The notes under the pieces are model-generated. The model ran no database searches. It had not been told where the DNA came from and worked only from the letters and a program-made list of their open reading frames with translations. 64,000 bases of DNA from Ligustrum vulgare. Its lineage: Eukaryota; Streptophyta; Magnoliopsida; Lamiales; Oleaceae. Where the stretch lies: the NCBI GenBank assembly GCA_963555705.1, contig OY743170.1, positions 28,024,862 to 28,088,861 of the forward strand. The letters run 5' to 3'. Shown here piece after piece: positions 46,101 through 61,100 of the stretch. Made by a program: the position numbers and the translations under genes. Within the stretch, counting starts at the first letter, position 1. Each line of letters begins with the position of its first letter.

Positions 46101-49100
46101 ACCATACACAACAATCTTTCTTCTTCCAAGTCGGTCAGATTGCTTGAGATGATAATGGGAAGAGTAGATGAATGCATAACGCAGATGAGCTGTTAGAGGT
46201 TACAATTCCAATGTAGGAGGCTTCTCACATGATGGTAGAGATTTCTGTATATTTTCACCTAGTGGATCAAAATAACGACATCTGTATGTTAACTTTGGTG
46301 AAACTTCCAATTCATATGCCATTTCAGCTACCCCTTGTTCATCTGAATTTGTAGACTCGGATCGAACAATACATGCCACCAGTGGGTCTCTTGAACACTC
46401 TTCATCATATACACTCAGAATTGCTTTTTGCACAAGATCAACCCTGAAGCTAGTATCCAAAGATGAATGATACTTCATTGATTTAAAGATGTTAAATGAT
46501 ATCTTCTCTTCATCCACTCGAAGCACCAATGTTCCTTCATCGACATCTATCAAAGCTTTTCTTGTTCTCAAGAAGGGAGTCCTAAAATTAATGGAATTGT
46601 TTTGTCCTCCATGTCCAAGATGACAAAATCTACAGGGTAGATAAATTTGTCCACTTTTATCAGACATATTCAAGGAGACCCCATGGATATTTTATTGAAC
46701 CGTCATCTTGAAAATAGACAAAGGTATTAAATTTATACTAGCACCTAAATCACATAATGCATACTCAAAATTAATAGACCCAATAGTGCAAGGTGTTCTG
46801 AAACTCCCTGAATCTTTCAGTTTGGGGGGCAACTTTTCTGAATTATTGCACTGGATTCCTTAGTAGCATCATTGTTACATGCTCATCTAACTTCCTTTTA
46901 TTTGCGAGGATTTCTTTCATGAATTTTGTGTAAATAGGCAGATGAGTTAAAGTCTCTGTAAAAGGAATGTTCATGTGCAGTTGCTTGATTCTTTCGATGA
47001 ATTTTGCGAATTGCCGGTCAAGCTTATGTTTCCTCAATCTTTGTGGGTATGGAATGGAAGGCACATATGCTTTAACTGGTGTGGGTGCTTGCTTCATCTA
47101 ACTGTCTGAACTTATAGATTTTTTTGGTTGATTTAATTTTTCAATTTGATCTTCTTTTTCTTCAGTTGTCTCTGCCAATTTTTCTGATTTATCTGGCTTT
47201 TTCACATGGATTTCTGGTAATTGAACTCCACTCTTGGTTGTTGCATGTACTTGGTCTCTTGGATTTGTTTCAGTATTACTAGGCAACTTTCCTTCTTGTC
47301 TTTCTGATCTGTTGGTTGCTAATTGTCTCATCTGGTTCTTCAACTCCTTTATCTCAGCTTGTTGATTTTGCAGCAACGCTTGTTGACCTTGAAACAACTT
47401 TAATTTCATGTCTTCATTGGAAGTATTTTTGACATATTATTGATGTTACTGTTGTTGAAAACCTGGCGGGGCGTTAGACATTCTGGTTATTTGACCAAGA
47501 AAAATTTGGATGCTCTTTCTATTCAGAATTGTGTGTTTGAGAGCAAGCACCACATTGTTGCCTTTGATTATTTCCAACAAAGTTAGCCTATTCCACTTGT
47601 ATTTGGTGCTGAACGATCAGAATACCAGTGATAACTGTTAGCTGCCATCTTCTCTAAAATTTTAGCTGCTGCTTCATATGTCATGTCCATGAGTGATCCC
47701 CCAACTGCTGAATCTGCATGCCTTTTGTTGTCATATGTCAATCCATTATAAAATGTCCGAACTAAGATCCAATCAACTATCCCATGTGTTGGACATTATC
47801 TTATCAGTTTATAGAATTTCTCCCAAGCTTCGAAAATGGATTCTCCTTGAATTTGATTAAATGACAAAATTTCTCTTTTGAGTTTTGACATGCGGTGAGG
47901 TGGAAATAATTTATATACAGATTTCTGACTCAGGATTGTCCATGATCTGAAAGAATTTGCTGGAAGTACATATTACCAAGCCTTTACTTTGTCGGCCAGT
48001 AAGAAGGAGAAGAGCTTCATTTTAAAAGCTTTAGTTGGAACTTCATTCATTCGCTGCATATCACAGATTTCCTGAAAAGCTCTTAAATGTGCATGGGAAT
48101 CTTCAGTAGGTATACTGTGGAATACCGTCATATGTTAAATTAATGAAATCAAAGATGTTTTGATTTCATAATTGTTTGCTGGAATCGTCGGCGAAACCAT
48201 GCAAGTCATAATATTACCCACTGGAGGAATCATATATTCCCGAAGAGGTCGTCCCCCAAGATTTGATGGCTATTCAATTACAGCACCTAGCTGATTATTT
48301 GGATTCAAAGGAGCATTAGGTACTCCGTCTTCTGCCATCTTAGGATCTAGTTGATTTAATGCCTCCAATTGCTGTCTACATCTCTGTCTGAAATTCGGTT
48401 CAATTTTTAAATCAAAAGCAAATAAATCACTAGTTTGAGACCTTCTTAACAGAAATTAGAAATAACAAAAATAAATAAATAAATAAATAGTACTAAAATT
48501 AAATTCAAATTAAAGCAAGAATTAATTGGTATCGATATTAATTTATCAATCCTCGGCAACGACGGTAAAAACTTGTTCACTTATTTTGCAGATGCAAAAT
48601 ATACCGCAAGTGTACAGGTTGTGACAAGTAATATAATAGATTAGAGAGTCCAAATTATCGTTCCCACAAGGATTGTAGTGAAGTATCGAAATATGTTAAT
48701 TCTAACTGTATTTGAAAACACTAATGTTGATTGGTATTTTTAAACTAAAATAAGAAATAAATCTATATAAATGCAATAATAAAGAAAATACGAATGTTAA
48801 ATTATTTTTCTAAAATGATCGTAAAGTGTTGGGAATCACGATTTCACCATAGCCAATAATATTATTCCTTAGCTAAATTCATATATCTCTATAGAGGTCA
48901 GAATTATTCCTTAGCTAAATTAATAAAATCTCCTAGGAATTCACAATAGATCGCATGCAACCACAAATTCGTATCTCTATCATTTCGTTAACTCACCTTT
49001 TGGATTCTGATATGAAAACAAACCATAAAATCTATGAATTAGTGATCAAATAATTCAAGCATTGAACACAATAAATAAATCTACACATGCACGTATATGT

Positions 49101-52100
49101 AAAACTTGAAGTTTGAAATTAATAAAATAGAACTAGGCTACATAGTTTATCTTAACTTATGAATTTAGTTACACATCAAAGAAATAATAAACGCAGTAAA
49201 AATAGTTAAACATGATTGAGTTTATTGAATTAATAAAAAGAAAAGAAATCTTGCACCAAGAGTTGATTCCCCGTTATAAATTTTCTAATCTCATGCCTCT
49301 TGCTTTACTTGATCTCCCAAGAATTGAAGGTAAAAGTGCTAATAATCTTCGTTAGAAGGTTGAGCAAAAGTCTTCAATTCTTGAACCAAGAGTTGATTCC
49401 CCGTTATCAATCTTCTGATCTCATGCCTTTTGCTTTATTTGATCTCCCAAGAATTGAAGGTAAAAGTGCTAATAATCTTCGTTAGGAGGTTGAGCAAAAG
49501 TCTTCAATTCATGCCTCATATGTAGTATAAATAGGTTAGGTAGAATATGGCAAGAATTCTGTCAAAAACCTGCGCAAAAAGCCAACAGTCGACCTTGACG
49601 GAAGCTTGCATGGCTGCTTGGTTGGAGTTGTGGCGGCCGCGTGGACGAACTATTTCAGTTCTGACCATTTAATCAGCGAGTGGTTGCTTGGTTAAGCTAT
49701 TCCATGCAATTTTCTACTTTCTGGTCCGTTTATGTTGGTCCCCCACTCTTTATGTGCACTGCAAGCCCTTCATCTTCTAATTTGAGCACTCTGATCCTCA
49801 TACTTTAGAATCTTCTCAATTAAATTCGTTGATTTCTTCAATTCAAACCTCTAACTCATGATCCCTTTCACTTTAGCTCCACTTTGCTTCCTGATTGACT
49901 TCATCATCTCTCGATTGATGCAATTTAGCTTCCTTTGTTGTCTAATTCCCCTTAATTTTTCTTTATTGCTTCATTCTCTTGCTTTTGGGATAAAATCTAA
50001 AATAATAATGAATAAACACAACTCGAGTAGAAATTATTCTCAAATGACAATAAAATATCCTAATTTTGATGTATAAATGTGTATCAAATACACTTATCAA
50101 TTATATCTTGCTCTTCTTGTTATCCGTTGCTAGTTTCGAAGAATTGGTTATAATCCTCTCCTAGCTTCCTCTATCCCTAGAGATAGAGACTAGAAGACAT
50201 GGATTGATGAGAAGGCTTCTTATAAGATATAGAGTGATATTAACCCACATAGCAATTGTAACTACGAAGTCCACACAAGATTAATAACGAATCCAAGAAT
50301 CAATGTTTAGAGATTGATTAAAAATTATTGAACCAAGCAACCCACACAATCGTGAATATCGCGAATATATGTCGACCTCTTGATCACAAGAATTTAGATA
50401 TCTCACCTGAGTTGTTTGAATACCACAAGAATTAAACTTTGAAAGTTTGAAAGAGTTCAATGAAGAACAAAGGATTTAAAGCAAATTACCTTCCGAAATA
50501 TATTAATCAAAGTTGTCTGAAGTAAAGTACAGTGAAGAAGCCCTTATATAGGCTACAAAAATATAAAATCATATTCTAATAAGGAAACTAGAATAACCAT
50601 CTAATTGATAAAGAATACACGATATTTCCAAATCTAATTAGGAATCTAACATTGATAAACATTTTATAACAATAAGGATGCAAATAAGGAAATTCGGAAT
50701 TTAATCAAAAGTTACCAAAAACTCGACTTCTTATTGAACTAAAACGGAATAAATTTAAAATTGGCAAAATTCTGTCTTGGTAGAACTGCGCGATTGCGTG
50801 CGAGAATGACGCGCGATCGCTTGGCAATGTGTATTTGTATTTTGCCTTTTGTATTGATCATAGCGTGATTGCCTGATTTTTAGGCTACGGAATAGTTTAA
50901 AAAAGTGGAGACGGGTGCTGAGACGTTTTTCCTTCGTGAGGCGAGACGCAAGTCTCAAGGCGCTTTGAGTCATAAACTTTATTGTGAACAAAAAAAATTA
51001 GTAAAAATATAGAAATATAGAAAAATAAACATTCAATAGCATAAACAAAATGTAAGTCTTTAAAACAACAAAATGTTAAGAGTCCGTTTGGTATAGAATA
51101 TTTTGGAGGAAATTTAGATTTTTTGGAGAATGTGTAGTTAAAAAGATGTTGAAAAGTTTGAAAGTGGTAGGTCATATAAAAATGTGCGGTTGAAAATGAT
51201 TTTTGAGGAGAAGTTGTAAAAAAAATTTCGAGACCAAACATGGGTTAAGTATCAATAAAGAGAAGTAGTAACTCAAATCGAATAAAGTATTAATAAACTT
51301 TTCTTTTCCCTTTTTTATGATTAGTTTAAATTGTTTACTTTTATTTATAGAAAAATAAATAATAAATTTAGGTTTTATTATAAAAAAATCTTATTAAATT
51401 AGATATGCAGATTATGTGATTTTTTTTTTTTTTTAAAAAAAAAAGTGGAGGGCTAAGCATTTGTGAGACGCACACCTCTTAATTAATGAGGCATATGCCT
51501 CGAGACGTAAGATTCAATCAATCGAGGTGTAAGCCTCACTCAGTCTTTAAGAAATAAGAGTACTGAAGTATTTTTCCAGTCCTTTAGCCTAAGGCAGAAT
51601 CTTTTTTTTTTAAACCATAGCTATGCGTTGCATGTTTCTCTCGGTTTTGCCTTGTCTTCATATGCTTGAATGATGTTGATCCAATTGATTTTTAAACTCG
51701 AATCAAACACGAAACTTGCTTCTTTAGTAGCCAAGAATGTGGTTTTATCCATCTTTTCTTGCACAAGGTTGTCCATCGCCTCTTTGAACTAATTTGCTCG
51801 AAACCGAGTCATTGACCCTTCTTCCACAATCAATGAATCCTTGCTTGGACTCTAGATCACATCACCACCTCCCTCTTAGAAAGGATTCGGCCTCGAATTT
51901 GTTCTTGCATCAAATAGAGAAAGATAAAAAAACATTAAATGTAGCTGAAACATTATACTCACCAGGAAGATCTAGTTTGTAAGTATGGTCATTAATCCTT
52001 TCAAGGTCTTGAAATGGACCAGCTTCTTGTGGTTGAACTTTGACTTCATGTGCTCTAAAAAATGTTCATTAAGTAATCCCAAACCCAATCATCGGGCTCA

Positions 52101-55100
52101 AATTCCTACCTTTGTTTTCCTGCATTGCATAATGCTTATTTTTCTTTTCAATTTGCATCCTTACCTTTTCATGGAGTGATTTTACCAATTTGACATTTTT
52201 CTTTACATCTAAATTACCACGTTCATCAATAGTTAAGGGATTAAATTCAAAGGTGTTAATGGATTAAAACCATAAACACTTTCAAATGATGAACAAGAAA
52301 TAGTAGAATGTGTGGCTCTATTGTATGCAAACTCAATAAATGACAAGCACTCTTTTTAACTCTTTAAATTCTTATTGATTATAGTGTGTGATGTTAACCC
52401 CCTTGGTATATTGACCAAAAATTCCCACAATAATTTAATATCTTTCCAAGAAAGTTAAGATGGTAAAGAAAGTGATAAAACGCCTTAACCTAAGTTTAAA
52501 TCTAACCTAAAATTCATTGATTAAAGAACCAAGCCCAATGGGTATCAACCAAACAAATTTCAAGGTAGCGAAAATTAACAATACAAGAATAATAATACTC
52601 AAGAATTAGTTGAAGACATTCCAAGAAGATTACAAGATGAAAGGGTTTACCTCACCCATGGGGACTCTCTCACGAACAATACATTGAATTGAACATCCAA
52701 AGTTAATGTTAGGGTTTGAAGAAAAAGTTGTATTTATATTACAAATGAAATGGGAAAAGAAAGAAATAAGAAAATTGCATAAAAACCCCAAAAATTGGAG
52801 TTTCAGTAACTTTCGGTCGACCGAAATGTCACTTTCGGTTGACCAAAGCTCAACCGAAAAGAATGGAGGCTTCGTTGAAATTTCTGGACTTTCGGTCGAC
52901 TGAAACTGACTGATGCTGTTACCTTCAGTATTTTAGCCATAACTTTTGATCCTGACGTCCGATTGAGGCGATTCAAAATGATCTGAAAACTCGAAGAAAA
53001 AATCTACAATTCTTCAAGAAATAGTCGACCTCAAATTCGGACTTTATCTATGTCAAAACTTTCCTTAAGTTGGCTAAAATTACATTTCTATTTCTTCCAC
53101 TTGAATCTTGACTCTAACTTGATTCTTGGCTTCTTTTCTTGACTTATTCACTTTGTTTAGCCTCGAATCTTGAACCTCTTTGGCATTGGATCTCGTCATG
53201 GGTCCCGTGGCACGTGCATTGAGGTTTGACTTTTTCGGATCTCATCATCCCCTCCCTCTTGAAAAGGATTCAACTCGAATCTTGCTTGAATGCATTGTCG
53301 TGAGACTCCTTGAACTTTGATCTTACAACATTGTGGGTCACAGGTTCGTGCAATGAAGTTGGACCTTCGCGATTCTCATCATCTCCTCCATCTCGAAAGA
53401 GATTCGACCACGAATCGATGCCTACAATAAAAAGAGAAAAATCAGACGCAATAAATGTAACTGAAATTTCATATTCATCGTGCAAAATCAATTTGTAAAT
53501 GTTGCCAAGAGCTTGAAATGAGCCAACACCGCAGAGTAGCAATTTGGATTTTATTCGATCGGGGGTTTCTCCTTCCACAAATAAAAACACATCCAACCAC
53601 CGGGGTCAAAGGGGATATGCTTCCTTCCATGGTTGGCATTGGAAGTATATTGTTCACCGTCGCCCTTAAATGGAGGATCATTCTTCCTGCAAAGGGGTTT
53701 AACCAAATTTGTCTTTTTATGCCCACCTAAACTAACATTTCCATCAATAAACAAGTGCATCAAGCTCAAAGGAGTTAGTAAGTTAAATTCACAAGCTACC
53801 TTAAGTGAAGAAAATTTGCTAATAGGATGAACAATTATATTGCAAGCAAATTTAACAATCACAAAATTAGCATTATTTGCTTTCTTAGATCTAAGTAAAC
53901 CTAATATGATTCATAGAAGTATTAACCCAAGGCTTAAGAATGCAAGTGTATGTATGAGCTTTGAGGCAAAACCTTAGATTCCAGCCCGTTGCAAGTGAGG
54001 TGTTTGCTATGAACATGAACATGAACATGGGCAACATCAATTTTCATTTTGGACCAATGAGAATGTTCACTCAACAAGGTTAAGGTACCCTTTATCCCAA
54101 AATGCCCCATCAAGCACCCCACATGTGCCTCTCTAGCTTGCAAATCTCTCATGGCACACTTAGGAACAAACAATCCAATTCCCCAAAACAAATAATTATC
54201 ATGCGCATAGGATTCATCAAATTCTCGCTCAACACATGATTCAAAAATGTTAAACAAATTTGGATTATTAGTTCGCAAGCCCTTACTAAATTCAAAACAA
54301 GAAGATTTGCCACTTAGGCAACTTGGCACACACAAAAATTTGGATTTACAATTGTAGCACCCATTATGCTATTGATCATTACCACATGTAACATTTTCAC
54401 AAGTCACAAATATACTGGTTCAGCCTACATCAATATCATACAACCCTCTAATGTATTCAAAACACAATAACCTTGTACTCAAAGAAGTGTTAGAGCGTAC
54501 CTCCTAGATGCATTGGTTATTTCATTTTCTTTATCTCGGTTGCACTTGTTGTAGGAAAATGTTTCTATGAATTTCTTCCAATCGGTATGCTTTTGGAGTT
54601 CCTTGTTGATATGATAAGTCGGCCTTACCATTCCCTGCTACAAAGAGGTAACCAAACTAGGGAGGGAAATGTTAGAATAATCGAGTGCATAGAGCATTTT
54701 GGAGTGATTTTCTCTCTCAATTTTCTTTGTGACACTCTTCACTCCCTTTCATTTTTCTAAGGTAGGAACCTCAACTTTCGATTCTTCTATCATCTCTCCT
54801 TTTTCTGGAGTCTTGACTCCAACCATCTTTTTCTCTCATTTTTCTAGGGTCGTGGCCCCAACTCTCGTACCCTCATTTTTCCTCAAAATTTATTTCATCA
54901 ATCTTATCAATTGAATTTTCTCTTGTTTTCCTATTTTCCCTTTCTTCCTCAAACTCCTTTCTGAGTTTCATCTTATCTTTGTTAACCTCCTCCGGACTCA
55001 AAGGAAAGAGCACAACCTTTTTTCCATTCAATTGGAAGTTGTACCGGTTCTTCCTCTTATCATGTGTCACACTCTTATCGCTTTGTCAAGGTCTCCCCAA

Positions 55101-58100
55101 AATTATGTGAGAAGTGTGCATGAGAACTACATCACATATCACTTGGTCACTATAAGTTCCAATGTTGATGGTGAGAAGAACTTGCTCACTTACTTTCACT
55201 TTCCCATATCAACCTTTGCAATTGATAAGGATTTGGATGCTTCATTATCGATAATCCCAATTTCTCTACCCTCCTAGCACTTACCAAATTCGTGTTACTC
55301 TCCCCATCTATGATGAGACTACATGACTTCTCACTCACTAGGCATCTATTGTAGAAACTATATTCTCTATGTTTTTCCCTCTCATTAGCATGACCCAAAG
55401 ATGTTGGTGGCCTAGTATTCATCTTCAACACTCTCCTTTCACTTTAACCCCTTTCATGGAATGATGAAATTTTCATTTTCGCACTATCAATATTTTCATC
55501 AACTCCATTTCTCCTATCATCCAACCACTCTAGTCTTTTCCTATCAATACTCCAATTTTGTTTACCATCCCCATCATTTCTCACAACATCCCCACATTTA
55601 TCCTTCATTTTTCTTCTACCATCCCTTCTTTCTCCATCATCTCTAGTTGAAGTACTCTCCCCTCTTGTTTCTAAATTTCCAACCTACCTCCAATCTTCTC
55701 CATTTATCTAGCCATGGTGGTTGAAAGATTTTGCAACAGGTACTTCAAATCTTGAGTTTGAGCATTGGAAATTTGCCCACTTTGAGTATTGAAACTTGAC
55801 ATGTGTGCAAGTGTGGTAGTGTCCTCACAAGAAATATTTTTTCTCGTGTTTCACTCAAATTTGGCTTTTACCCTCTGATGAGCTCACCACTCGTCTTTTT
55901 CCACTCAAAGTTCTCTTTCTCAAGTTCTCCAAGGAAGGTAATCAACTAAACCAATAAGTATAATTCTTGTGAAGTTAAGAATCACAAACAAGGAAGAAGG
56001 AATTTAGGATAAGTAGACACAATAGAAAGGGAAATTTCTTGGCTTGCTATAACAAGGGATGACACTTGATTGGTAGGACAAGAATTTAAGAGTATTTGAT
56101 CAACAATGGATTGGTACAATTCAAGTAACTATAAATGGAAATGCTTGATGTAGGGAAAGTAGCTTATGTCAATGGAGTTTTCTTTGGGACAATTAATCAA
56201 ACACTTTGTCAGTAACTCCAAATAACCTTGAATGTATTGAATGTGGGTAGATTGAAGAATCCCAACAACTTAAGAGGACAATAAATGCTTAATGATTTAA
56301 GGATAGTAACCCAAGTATTTAGCAATGAGTAGATGTTGACATATAGGTACAAATAGCATAAGATTTCATTGGGACATTTTATCAAACACTTTGTGTACAC
56401 AATTTTAGGCAGTGTAGAAATAATACTCAAGAATTAGTTGAAGATATTTCAAGAAGATTACAAGATGAAAGGGTTTACCTAACCCATGGGGACTCTCTCA
56501 AGAGCAATACATAAACATCCAAAGTTAATGATAGGATTTGAAGAAAGAATTGTATTTATATTACAAATGAAATTAGAAAAGAAAGAAATAAGAAAATTGC
56601 ATAAAAACCTCGAAAAGTGGAGTTTCAGCAACTTTCGGTTGACTTCAAAGCTCAACCGAAAAGAATTGAGGCTTTGCTGAAATTTCTGGACCTTCGGTCG
56701 ATCGAAACTGACCGATGCTGCCACCTTCAGTGTTTTGGCCATAACTTTTGATCCCGATGTCCGATTGGGGCGATTCAAAATGATCTGAAAACTAGAAGAA
56801 AAGATCTACAATTCTTCAAGAAATAGTGGACCTCAAATTCAGACTTTATTTATGTCAAAACTTTACTTGAAGTTGGCTGAAACTACGTCTCTATTTCTTC
56901 CACTTGAATCTTGACTCCAACTTGTTTCCTAACTTCTTTTCTTGACTTATTCACTTTGTTTAGCCTCGAATCTTGAATCTCTTTGACATTGGATCTCGTC
57001 ATGGGTCCCACTGACACGTGCATCGAGATTTGACTTTCCCGAATCTCATCAGTGTATAACAATTGAATCATAGTCCTATTAACTACCTCGGTTTGCCCAT
57101 AGATTTGTTGATGACGTACTAGAAAACAGTAATTTAGTGCCTAGCTTATTCCATAAAATCCTCTAAAAGTGACTAAGAAATTTAGCATCCCTATTTGAGA
57201 ATACTTCTAGGAACCCCTTGTAGATGCATCACTTCCTTAAAGAATAGATCCGCTATATTGGTGACATCATCGATTTTATGACATGGAATAAAATGTATTA
57301 TTTTACTAAATCTATCTACTACTACAAATATTAAATTTCTTCCTTTCTTAGTCTTAGGTAAATCCAATATAAAATCCATAGAAATATAAACCCACTATGG
57401 ACGAGTAAAGGTGTGAATAATACTTTTGGTAAAACCTTAGACTTGTCCTTCTTAGTGATGCATCTACTACAAACCCGATCAACATCAATTTTCATCTTAG
57501 GTCAATAAAAATGCCCACTTAATATTTTCAAAGTCTCCTTAACCCCAAAATATCCCATCAAACCCCCCATTATGTGCTTTCCTTACTAGCAATTCTCTCA
57601 AGTAATTTAGTACCAAAGGAAGTTATAAGCACATACCTTCGAGACAATGCTTTCGCTACTATATTTTCTTTACCTTTTCTTTTTTAACAACGTAGCTCTT
57701 CTCTTCACCTCCTTCAATCTTTTCGCTCTCTTGTTCAATCCTCATTCATCTCTTTTATTTGTTTACCATCAAACCCAACTACCTCTTCTAATTTTACATC
57801 CATCTATATATTTTTATCATCATGTTCATGCACCTCATCACTTCTCAGAATTTTGTCTTCCACATCAATGTTTCAATTTTGTTCCACTTCTCCATAATTC
57901 AATTCACCCTCAAATTTCTTTTCCCGAGGCTCTTCTTGTCACCAAACTACATTTTATTGCTTCCATGCAATCATACATTGTTCTGTAAGTGTTAATTGAT
58001 CATTCAATCTAATTAATGGATCTCTCTCTTTCTTCACCTTCTTTTGATTTTCAAGTTAACGTTCGGGTGTTAACCCAACAAGAGTGATTGATTTGTCATC

Positions 58101-61100
58101 CTTAATAAATATGTTTCTATTCCTATTCATATTTCTATCTCTATCATGATCTGCCTTCCTCTTATGCCTCCATGATCTTTCCAACATGTTATGGAAAGAC
58201 TTTAGATCAACGACATCACACAATACTTCACCATTATACCTCCTAAAGGTGATATTCTCTAGTACGTGCTTGGTCACATTGAATTTCCTACACTCCTTCA
58301 ACCTATAAGGCCAAGGATGTTGTCTTAGAGGCAATCTCAATTTCTCAACCTGATACTAACAAAATTATAGAAGCACTCACTATCAATAGTCAAACTGCAT
58401 ACCTTATCAGCCACGTAACATCTAGTTTGGAAAGTAGAATTCGGATCACCATCTATCATTTTATTAGGATTTCAAGAATTCAAGAATACGATGTTATAGA
58501 CATCGATAAGCAAAGAAGAAATTTATTTTCTGACTTGGGAAAATAGCCATATGAAAAAGGAATAATCAAGAATTTAAAGAAATTTAAGAAACCGGTTCTT
58601 GATTTTCGAAATTACTTTTTTATAGAATTTTTAGAATATTTATGAATTTTTAGAATAAATAAAATATTGATTATTTGACGAAAATTAAATAAATAATCGA
58701 GAACTCAAAAAAAAAAATCCAGTTTTGAAGAAGTTTGATTTATTTTTTAAGAAGATACAAAATTAATTAGAATTAATGAAAAAAATAAAAATATAATTTG
58801 GATAAAGATGATTCACAAGTGATGGATTCTATGATAAATACAAGGAATCAAATTGGGTTAAAAAGATATAACCTTGAATTTTGAAGTCTAAGCTCTGATA
58901 CTAACTAATACGAACTCACGCAGCAATTGTATCTACGAAATCCACACAAGATTAATAATGAACCCAAGAAAGCCAAGAATCAATGTTTAGAGTTTGATTC
59001 AAAATTATTGAACCAAACAACCAACATAATCGCGAATATATGTTAACCTCTTGATCACAAGAATTTAATATCCCACTCGAGTTGTCTGAACTCCACAAGA
59101 ATTAACCTTACAAAGTTCGAAGGATTTCAATGAAGAACAAAGGATTGAAAGCAAATTGCCTTTCAAAATATATTAATCAAAGTTGTCTGAAATAAATTAC
59201 AATGAAGAAGCATTTATATAGGCTAGAAAAGTATAAACTCATATTCTAATAAGGAAACTTGAATAATACTCTAATCTAATTGAAAAGGCAATGAAAGATA
59301 TTTCCAAATCTAATTAGGAATATAATGTAGATACTCTTATATATAACTAAACTATGTGGAAATAAGGAATTGGAATTTAATCAAAAGTGACAAAAAACTA
59401 GACATAATTGAACAAAAACAGAATAAATTTAAAATTGGCGAAATTCTGTCTCGGTAGAATCGTGCGATCGCGTGGCAATGTGTCTATATTTTGCCTTTTG
59501 TATTGATGATCGCGAGACTGCTTGATTCGGTCGCATGGTTCTCCTGGTTTATCAATCGTTTCTTGGACAAGGTTGTCCATCGCCTCTTTGACCTTTTTTA
59601 CTCGAAACCTAGTCATTGGCCTTTCTTCCACAATAAACAGATCCTTGCTTGGACTTGTGTTACTCTGGATCACATCATAGAGGTAGGGAAGAGCTTGACT
59701 AAATAGTAGATATGGAATTGAGAGGCAAAACAGTAGGGATTTAAGTTTTATCAATTAATGCTGATTTTAAGATTGATTCTCAAAATAATTTTTTAAAATA
59801 TGCTACTAGAAGTTTCAAATGATTGAACTGTTTTGATTTTCATTCTATGCAAATGATTGAATTGTTTTGATTTTCATACTATCTTTTCTTTTTTGGCATT
59901 TTCATAGCAGAAGGGTCACCTAATCATGCCAATCATTTTGATGATCCTAAAATTATGTTGGTTGTAAGTTTGGGAATAAAGCATTAGCTTAACAAGGGCT
60001 GGTGTGGCACATCTTAATATTCATGTTCTTCATATTGTCATTTCATTTTCTCCAATTTTTGCAGAAGGAAAATTAGCACCAGATGATCCAGTTGTACTTC
60101 CACCATTATCTTTAGTTCCCAAAAATGAAAAACGCAAATCACCTTATGGAACTCCTCAGCCAAAGAGGTTTGACTACAGGGATCGGGATTGGGACAGGGA
60201 GCGTGATAGAGATTTTGAGCTTATGCCTCCTCCGGGGAGCCTTAAAAAGGATTTTTCTTCACCTATTGAGATTGATCAACCTATTGATCCGAATGAACCT
60301 ACTTACTGCGTCTGTCATCAGGTTCTGACATCTATTAAATTATTTTTCAAATCATCCTGGGCCTCCGAATATAAGGTTGTGAAGCTAGTACATCCCTGCT
60401 GAAGTTATTCTGATCTTACAGGTATCTTTTGGTGATATGATTGCTTGCGACAATGAAAATGTAAATTTCTAGCCCCTCTCTTATTCTCCTATTCTTTTAC
60501 TCGTTGCCATTTGCATTTAGGTTGTGTTTGATTTGTATCATTTTCCATGAAAAATGTCATTTTTCATGCAAATTTTTTCCACCCTAGTTGTTTAATACAC
60601 AACGTTTTCTCTAGAATTGAATTCCATGGTACAACACTTTCAAGCAAGTATTGGGCAATTTCATGGAAAATTGATTCTAGTGGGTTAGTGGTTTTTATTT
60701 TCCATGAAAGTTGGAAAATCTTGATATTCTTTTCCATGGAAAACAAAAGCTATCAAACACAACCTAATAGAGTTTTGATGAGGAATTTCTGGTTGTTTGA
60801 AGCAAAGGCAACTTACTCTTTTCAGTAATAGTTGACACATTTGTTGGGTTCATGCTGAGATGAAATTTATTCGCTAGGGATGGTAAATATATGAAGTCAA
60901 GGGTGAATTGAAATTTCTGGATTTAGTTATTTTCTAAACTGTGTTGCTGCATATTACTTGTGAAATCTTTCATTTCATGGATTTTGGTTAATTGAATTGA
61001 TAATTTAGAAATACGAGGCATTAATTGTTTTGGCTAGCTATTTTGAGAAAAACATCTACTTGAGAGTTAAAAACATAGTTTGTATATTACGTAATAATGT

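Larger units (their letters stand above)
43174..60064 (+). other. ING2 intron 4, 16,891 bp, filled by nested retroelements
   Basis: The donor CAAG/GTAAAT and acceptor TTTTTGCAG/AAGG are consensus. Host-like sequence occurs only at the edges (43174 to about 43440, 50100-50234, 59683-60064). The rest is an Athila-like remnant and a Ty3 element holding another Ty3 element. All three retroelements lie antisense to ING2, so their coding and LTR signals oppose host transcription. Confidence 0.9.
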
